Assembly: GCA_947586295.1 (NCBI GenBank)
Contig: CANPXQ010000021.1
Location: 1 to 11,098 of the forward strand
Direction of reading: 5' to 3'
Source: an uncultured Bacilli bacterium
Lineage (GTDB): Bacteria > Bacillota_I > Bacilli_A > RF39 > UBA660
DNA: 11,098 bases
Part shown: positions 1-7,100 of the stretch, piece by piece
Position numbering within the stretch: the first letter of the stretch is position 1
Layout of the letters: each line of letters starts with the position of its first letter
Notes under the pieces: generated by a model
The model's input: only the letters and a program-made list of their open reading frames with translations
The model's database searches: none
Told to the model about the DNA's origin: nothing
Made by a program: the position numbers and the translations under genes

Positions 1-1
1 T

Positions 2-27
2 GATTATTTTAACAAGTTAAAATAATC
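2..27. repeat. Perfect 11-bp inverted repeat (AT-rich hairpin)
   Basis: The arms GATTATTTTAA (2-12) and TTAAAATAATC (17-27) are exact reverse complements around a 4-base loop, CAAG. No T-run follows on the plus strand, so it is not a canonical intrinsic terminator in that direction. It could serve a minus-strand transcript leaving the window, or be an end of an upstream unit, but the flanking sequence is not visible. Confidence 0.7.
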
Positions 28-34
28 TATCGTT

Positions 35-71
35 GGTTTGTCGTGACTCTGTCACTTTTGTTTGACAAACC
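35..71. repeat. Nested inverted repeat upstream of the split membrane-protein gene
   Basis: Outer arms GGTTTGTC (35-42) and GACAAACC (64-71) are perfect complements. Directly inside the left arm lies a second perfect pair, GTGAC (43-47) and GTCAC (51-55), around TCT. Eight unpaired bases (56-63) sit between the inner stem and the right outer arm. This is far better paired than the AT-rich surroundings would give by chance. The right arm overlaps a perfect -35 hexamer (62-67), so an operator or transcript-leader structure is possible. No function is proven. Confidence 0.6.
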
Positions 72-91
72 TACAAAAATGCGAGTATTTA
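62..91 (+). promoter_or_regulatory. Candidate promoter for the gene starting at 151
   Basis: TTGACA at 62-67 matches the sigma-A -35 consensus exactly. The best -10 at an allowed spacing is TATTTA at 86-91 (18-base spacer), which matches only half of TATAAT. A better TATAAT at 129-134 lies too close to the ribosome binding site at 141-146 to be useful for this start. The assignment is tentative because of the weak -10. Confidence 0.3.
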
Positions 92-150
92 ACATATTTT
101 TTGCATTTATTTTTGGAGAGATTTATTATATAATAAAAATAGAGGTAATA

Positions 151-1088
151 ATGAAAAAAAGTAATTCTAGTGTTAGTAATCAAAAATTATATTATATGTT
201 ATACAGACAATTTATAAATATAAAGGACCAATTGCTTGATAAAAATTGTAATCGTAAATCTATTGATTTAGCTATTAGTCAAAATATTGCTATTATTGAT
301 AAGAAAATAAGTGAGATAGAAGATGATTTATCTAATAACGAGGAATTTTTAAATAATTATAAAAAAATAACATCAGAATCAATTTTTACGGAAATTGCGG
401 CTGGAGGTATGGTTGTTACAACTATAATACTTATTTTTAATATGATTTTAATTGTCGCCTAGGATGGCTTTTAGGTTTTGCTCATTGGTCAGAAACTGCT
501 CAAGTATTTGGAATTTTTGGCGGAATTGTTACAATACTTGGTCTATCTTTAACAGAAGGTATAACTCTTATCAAAAGTTTACAAAAAGATGAAATTTGTC
601 AAAAATATGGTATTTCGGAAAAAGAATATAAATTAGGAAAAGAAAAAAGTTTAGAAGCTGAATTACTTAAACAATTTAGAGATTTAAGAGCAAAATTTAA
701 TGAAGTACTTAATAAAAAAAGTATTGAACACAATCCCAAAACCAATATTGATATCTATTTTACACAAATTTCGGAAGCTTTAAAAAAATTAGAAGAATTA
801 AATGATAAAAGTAAGCAATATAATTATAAAGTAAAATTGTTAGCATTAAATGAATATTATAAAAAGGAATTACTAAAAATTAAATCTGATAATACATCCC
901 ATACTGAAGAGGAAACGAAACTAAAAACATTTTTAATTAAAAACATTGCCGAAATTGAATTTGCTATAGAGCAGGATATTAAGCAAGAAAAACAAATAAA
1001 TAAAATTGTAAATGATGCAGATTTCGTTAAAAATCAAGGAATGGCTACTGCCTCTTTAGAAGAGAGCGAAAATTCTCGAAGAAAATAA
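151..1088 (+). pseudogene. Frameshifted gene for an unrecognised two-TM coiled-coil membrane protein
   Basis: Two adjoining open frames read as one protein of about 312 residues, interrupted by a one-base shift. The first starts at ATG 151, preceded by AGAGGT at 141-146, and runs 103 residues to TAG at 460-462. The second is open from 441 to TAA at 1086-1088 and has no credible start of its own near the junction. The joined product has a polar helical N-terminus (residues about 10-80) and a hydrophobic helix (about 84-103). Past the break come a second hydrophobic stretch (VFGIFGGIVTILGLSL) and a long Lys/Glu-rich, coiled-coil-like C-terminus. A deletion of one base within 441-462 explains it, and the run of four T at 446-449 is one candidate. 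A sequencing or assembly error would look identical. I do not recognise the family. The shape of two membrane helices with a cytoplasmic coiled coil is compatible with a membrane effector or a structural protein, but that is speculation. It converges on the protease gene. Confidence 0.7.
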
Positions 1089-1166
1089 ATATTTCTTCAA
1101 AAGCTTTAAATAAAAAGACTTAATTGTTTAATAAAGAAAAATATTAAAACACTATTTTAATCAATA

Positions 1167-1198
1167 GAAAAACTACTACATTTTTGTAGCAGTTTTTT
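1167..1198. terminator. Bidirectional intrinsic terminator between convergent genes
   Basis: The arms 1168-1180 and 1185-1197 pair around a TTTT loop (1181-1184), with core ACTACA opposite TGTAGC. One position (1175 with 1190) is an A-C mismatch in plus-strand RNA but a permitted G-U pair in minus-strand RNA, so the fold is better for the protease transcript. A T-run follows the core on both strands (1193-1198 on plus; the complement of 1168-1172 on minus). It lies about 80 bases after the stop of the plus-strand gene, and the protease stop codon (1197-1199) overlaps the base of the stem. Confidence 0.85.
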
Positions 1199-4100
1199 AT
1201 TTAATTACTTGTAAGTCATCAGTATTTTGTTGCCAAGTACTCATATATATTTCATCAGTTCGAAAATCATCAGTTAGATTTTTTAAAGTATAATATAATT
1301 CTTTACGAACTTCCGTACTCTTCTTATAACCTCTAGCACTCCATAAAGCTCTTATACAATAGTAATCGCCCATACATTCTGATTCGGTACCTTTAGATTT
1401 AATCGCATTTTCAGCAGCTGCTTTCATTGTATCTCCATCTTCGACTAAAGCATTATAGAATTTTTGAACATATTCTTTGGCATCAATTATTTTATTAAGA
1501 TGATCTAAGTTATCCTCTACATATTGGAAACGATCCTTTTTATATTCATTAAAATCTTCATATTCACCATTAGTTATTCTTTTTAAAGCCATTGCATCAG
1601 ATTTAAAATTAATTGGATTTTTAGCAAAATTAGGGGTTCCATCTTCATTATATGGATTCGCTAAACTATTATAAGTTTTTCGAGGTTCATAATGAATATT
1701 ACTTGCATATTCCACAAAACCATCATTATAACCGGCATAACCTAACATTTCATAACTAATCCATTTTAATGCATAAGATTCCGGACGTCCATAAGGATTA
1801 TAAGTTTGATACCAGTGAACGACATCAAATCCTTCTCCACCATAGGAATCTCTTCCCCTAGAAGATTTGTAATTTCCTGGATATAACATTATTCTATTTT
1901 CTATTAAATCATCAATTGTTTGTAACTTACTATAATCAAGCTGTTCATCCATTAAATATAATGGCATATATAAAGTAGATAATCTAGCTCTATACCTAGC
2001 ATATTCATCTTCTATATACGTTTTTCCATAATATTCTCTAATTTGATTATTGTTTTCATCTAATATTGGATTTCCATTTTCATCCTTTTTAATATTATAA
2101 GCAAATTGGGAATGTTCATCAGGATATAGTACTTGAACCCCTACTTCTGCTTTATCTTCATCCGACAATTGTAAAAAGGCTTGAGCTTCCAAATAATCCA
2201 TAATATAAATAGTATCAAACATTTTCCGATAAAAATCTTGAATTTTGGCCGGAGAATTAATTCGTTCAGGGTTTAAATTAGTACCTACTTCTAAGCCTTT
2301 ATTGTAATTAACCGTTAGGTTCATTACAATACCTACCGAACTAAATTCTTGCATAAACATAGCATCGGCATAATCTTCCCCACCAGCATCAAAACGACGA
2401 CCATTATTTTTTAAGAATAAACGAGCATCAAAGTAATGAGCGGATTCATGCGACCAAGTCATAAACGTTGGGTGTCCGGTATCTAAAGTTCCATCAGTAG
2501 TAATGTCGCTATCCATAAATCCCGCAACATTCCATTCAATCCAACTTCCCCAGTTACCAGCATTAACGCCTTGAGTTGCTGGCCACGTTCCTACAACTTC
2601 ATCAAAGTTTTTATGGAAAGGTTCCGTAGTCGTATATGGCGTATTATAAACAGAAGCTCCATTTTCATTTTTAGTAGTTCGTTTATCTAATTGATATAAA
2701 TGCATATCATTAAATAATTGAGGATCTTCTAAAATAGAATATAACGTATTGTAGTAAGATTCTATTCTACCTGTATAAGCATCCATTTTCTTTTTAAACT
2801 TAGCGAGCTCTTCCGGATTTTCGGGATTACCCATATAAACTCGTTGAGCTCCAATCGTAAATTGTGCCGGTGCCGAAATAATATAGGCTGCGGTTTTTGG
2901 TAAAGTTAAAATTGGTAAAACATAATTATGAACCCTATAACTAGAACCTGCATTTTTATCTTCTGTACTTAAATGATCCCATAACGTATATTGAATTTCT
3001 GGATGATCTTTAACCGGTATTTCTACTAAAATACCTTTAAATTGTTTCGCCGTCCATTCATCCATATTATAATTACTTAAATGAGTTACAATATATTCTA
3101 ATAAACTAGATATATGAGCTAACCCAGTATTTTTACTAAATAATTTAATATATGTGGAATCCGTTGATCCCGTATTAAAATTAGCTCCTGTTGAATCAGC
3201 AAAATACTTATTAACAATATTTTCAAAAGTTAAACCAGCATCAAAGCCATCCATATTGAATAAAACAAAATCATAAACTTTCATATTATCAATATCTAAA
3301 TCATAAAATCTACGATAATAATTATAAACATATAAAGCTTTTTCAATTTTTTGATCTTTTTTAACTTCTCTTTCAATATAATTATTTATTATTTCATCAT
3401 CAGTAGTATTAGTATAATTACTATTAGATAAGTATTTTAAAACGAATTCTTTAATTTCATTCTTAGTCGTTTCTTGATAAAAATCTCGATATATTCTAGA
3501 ATCATCATTTGTCGTTAAAACATCTAAATTATTAGTATAATCTAATCCTTGTAAATAATTAGTTAAATTAACTACTACTTGCGAATTAGAATTAATTATA
3601 TAATGATTATAGGTATAGTCAATATTTAAATTAACTATTTTATAAGCTGCTACCATATCATAAGTTTTTTCGTAAGTAACATTATATTCCTTTGTTTTAT
3701 CATTTTCAAAAATTAGTTTAATTGTTTTTATTTTCTTAGCATCATCAGTAGTTAAATAACTAACAATTCCTCCATCTTTATCAAATGGAATAATATGTTT
3801 TATTTCTTCATTAAGTAATAATTCATCATCAATATTTTTACCTTCTTCCACGATTTTTTCAGAATCATATAAAGGCGCTAATTTCATTAAATTTTTATAT
3901 AATATTTCTTTATTTTGATCAAAATCAGTAATCGTTTCTAACTTTGTTTTTGTTTCTTTTACTAATTTAGGTAAATTATTAAGAGAAGTTCCTCTTAGAT
4001 ACCAAATATCTTCGTCAAATAAGGCTTTTGTTTTAAATAATTCAGTATCAACATCAGCACTATTAATTACTATAACACCATTTTTTTCAACTTTTTCATT

Positions 4101-7100
4101 AGCTCCTAATAAATAATAGTTATTCGTTGATTCACTAGACATAGTATTAATAAATTTATATTGTATTTGGCCATTAGTTGTACTTAAATCAACATTATTT
4201 TTAGCAATTACCTCTGTTGATTGACTACAAGCAAAGCTACATCCTACAGTAGATGCCCAGTTATTATAAGTTACTTTTGAATAGTTATTTAAAATAAATG
4301 ATTTACCAATAAGATCACCAATAAAACTACCAATATAATTCCAATTTGCAGATAACGATCCACTTACATAATTGTTTTTAACAGTGGAATTTTCTAATCT
4401 ACCTACTAAAGCCCCAACTTGTTGTGAATTGCCATAAACACTCATATTAAATTTCGTAATTCGACATTCTTCAATGGTAGAATTTTTAACCCAACCAATT
4501 AATAATCCGGATTTTTCTGGACTTTGTTGCCTTACAATATCATTAATTAAAACGTTTTTAACTTCCACTTTATCTGCCGTATTGGCTACAATACCTTGAA
4601 CCTCAATTGAAGTAATATTTACACTATTAATTACTAGATTTTCAATTGTTGCATCAGTGATATTATTAAATAACGGTTTACTTAAATTTTCAATTGTGTA
4701 ACCATTTCCATCTAAATGACCACTATAATCTTTAGTAACATACGTAAGACTATCAGGATTATAAGCGCTAGCATCATAATTACGCTTTAAAGTAACATCT
4801 TCGCCGGCTTCCAATTTTTCTAATAAAACACGAAATGCATCGGCTGGATGATATTCATTATTCGCTTGTCCATCTTTAATTTCACCAAAATCAATTCTAA
4901 TTGTTTGCGTTCGATTTGTATTTTCTAAAGTAACATACTTATAATCTAAAATTAAAGTTAAAATATCATCTTCCGTTACTACGCCTTTAATTCTAACTCT
5001 CGCTGGCGGTAAATTTTTCATAATTATTTCAATAAAATATTTATCGCGATTATTTTCAATATCACTTACATCAACAGTATTAATCAATTTTATTTCTTCA
5101 TTATTAATTTCTTTATATAAATTAATATCAATTATATCTTTAAATTCCATATTATTTTCTTCTAAAGAAATCATTTCATCTAAAAGCGTTATATTTTGAT
5201 GGTAATTAGCACTACTACTTCTAATATCAATATCGCGATCATAATCAGCTGTTACTACAACATTATATCTTAAAATATCCTTTTCCTTAGCAAATGTAAT
5301 TTCATTTTGATAAATATCATCATATATTACTTTACCATTTTCGCCAGTTATTTTTACTTTAGCTTTATCAATAAGAGAATTATCAGTATCTTTTATTTTA
5401 AATACTACTTTAATTTTTTCTTTTAAATCTTCATATTTATAATCAACTATAGATGCAACATCTTTTAATACTTCAAAATTAAAGGTATATGGTGTTGTTA
5501 ATTTTACTTTTTTACCATTACTTAAAATAATATCCGTTATTGTTATTGCTTTTTCTCCAGCCGTATGATAACCATCTAATTCTAATTTATATCCTTCAAG
5601 ATTTTTAATAATACTATATTCTTGATTATCAATAACTACTTTATAAGGAGTTGCTTCTAAGGCAGGAAGAATATTTTGAATATCAAAATATAAATTAATT
5701 GTTTCATTCTTTTCAAAATATTGATTATCATTTTTACTTAAAGCTTTACCATTTACAATCGTAATATCTTTATAAGTATCTTCATTAAATAATCCATATG
5801 TTACTTTTAATAACTCCCCATTTGTAACATTATTTTTACCATTATCTTTATCACTATCTAAATCATATGTTCCTTTAAAAACTAAATCCATATTTTGATC
5901 TTTCGTAATATTATTAAAGATTACTTGATTATTACCCGCTGTAATTGGCTGATTTTGCCCATCTAAAGTCATTTCTCCCGTAAAGTTTTCAGGAGTTTCC
6001 GTAGCATCTAAGGTAACATCAAAATTAAAGGTAACTTGTTCTTTATCATAATCATCAATAATTACTAAATTATCAATTTTAGGTTTATCTTTTAAAACAT
6101 CAACCGTAATTTTTTCTTCTTTTACAGAATATATTTCGGTTTTATACATATTACTATAACCATCTATAGCAAATTGAACACGATTAGCTTTTATATCAAG
6201 TATACCAGCTTCACTCGGAACAATTAAAAATAATTTTGATTTATAAACATTGCCACCTGTATAATTTTGCGTCTTTGAAGCTGGATAGTTAAGCCCATTG
6301 ATGGTAACACTTGATACTTGGGAATAAAAAGTACCATATTTCGCTTTTATTGCATCTAAAGTACTATCATCAACATAAACTTCAAATATTAATTGATAAT
6401 CTTTTTGATTTTTTACGGGGTATAAATTATTAATATCGGCATTACTATTATTAGTAACATATATTTTTTGAATATAAATGTCAGTATCGTGAGTTAAAAT
6501 ACTGGTTTCTCCTAATTTTTTGTTATTGTATGTATATTTATCTGATAGTTGATAATCCGCTAAAACATAAATCGTATAATAACCATCAAAACTATTAGCA
6601 TAAGATAAATCAACACTTAAATCGATATTACTATCTAATTCTTCACGCTTAATTTCTTTTTTAGCTACCATTTTTCTTTCAGAATCAACTAAAACAACCG
6701 TTAATTTTTCGGTAGCTAAATTTTCATCTTTTAATTTAAATTTTACTTTAATGTTTTTAGTTTCTTTATCGCATTCACTCGTTATATTGTCAACTGTTGG
6801 AGCCGCTTTTAAAACAGTATAAGTTAATTCATTAGCATTATAATCTTCTGTATTATAAAATGTCTTTAAACTACTTAAACCAACATTATTTAAACTAACT
6901 TTATGCTTTCCAATAGATATATCGGCTTCATCTAATCTTACTTCATAATTATTACCATCTCGTTTAGTAATATTATAATTTTTAGCTTCTTCTCCTATAA
7001 TCGTTAAATTAGCATTAGCTATAATAGCATTTCGATTATTTGTACTAGTAAAGGATATTACTGGTACTTCTCCTGGTTGTAACGCATCCGTAATAGATAT

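Noticed and set aside
43..150. Upstream GTG start at 43 extending the first reading frame by 36 residues
   Set aside because: It lies inside the nested inverted repeat with no ribosome binding site, whereas ATG 151 has AGAGGT 4 bases before it and begins a typical Met-Lys-Lys sequence.
430..470. Programmed -1 frameshifting
   Set aside because: No heptamer of the X-XXY-YYZ type occurs in the zero frame before the TAG, and re-pairing at ATT-TTA or GTC-GCC would be poor.
464..600. Open frame from ATG 464
   Set aside because: Out of frame with the continuing protein, short, and with implausible Cys/Trp/Arg-rich composition; a shadow of the real frame.
837..1088. Separate 83-residue gene starting at TTG 837
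   Set aside because: The same frame is open from 441 and the coding character continues upstream; TTG 837 has no ribosome binding site. It is the C-terminus of the frameshifted gene.
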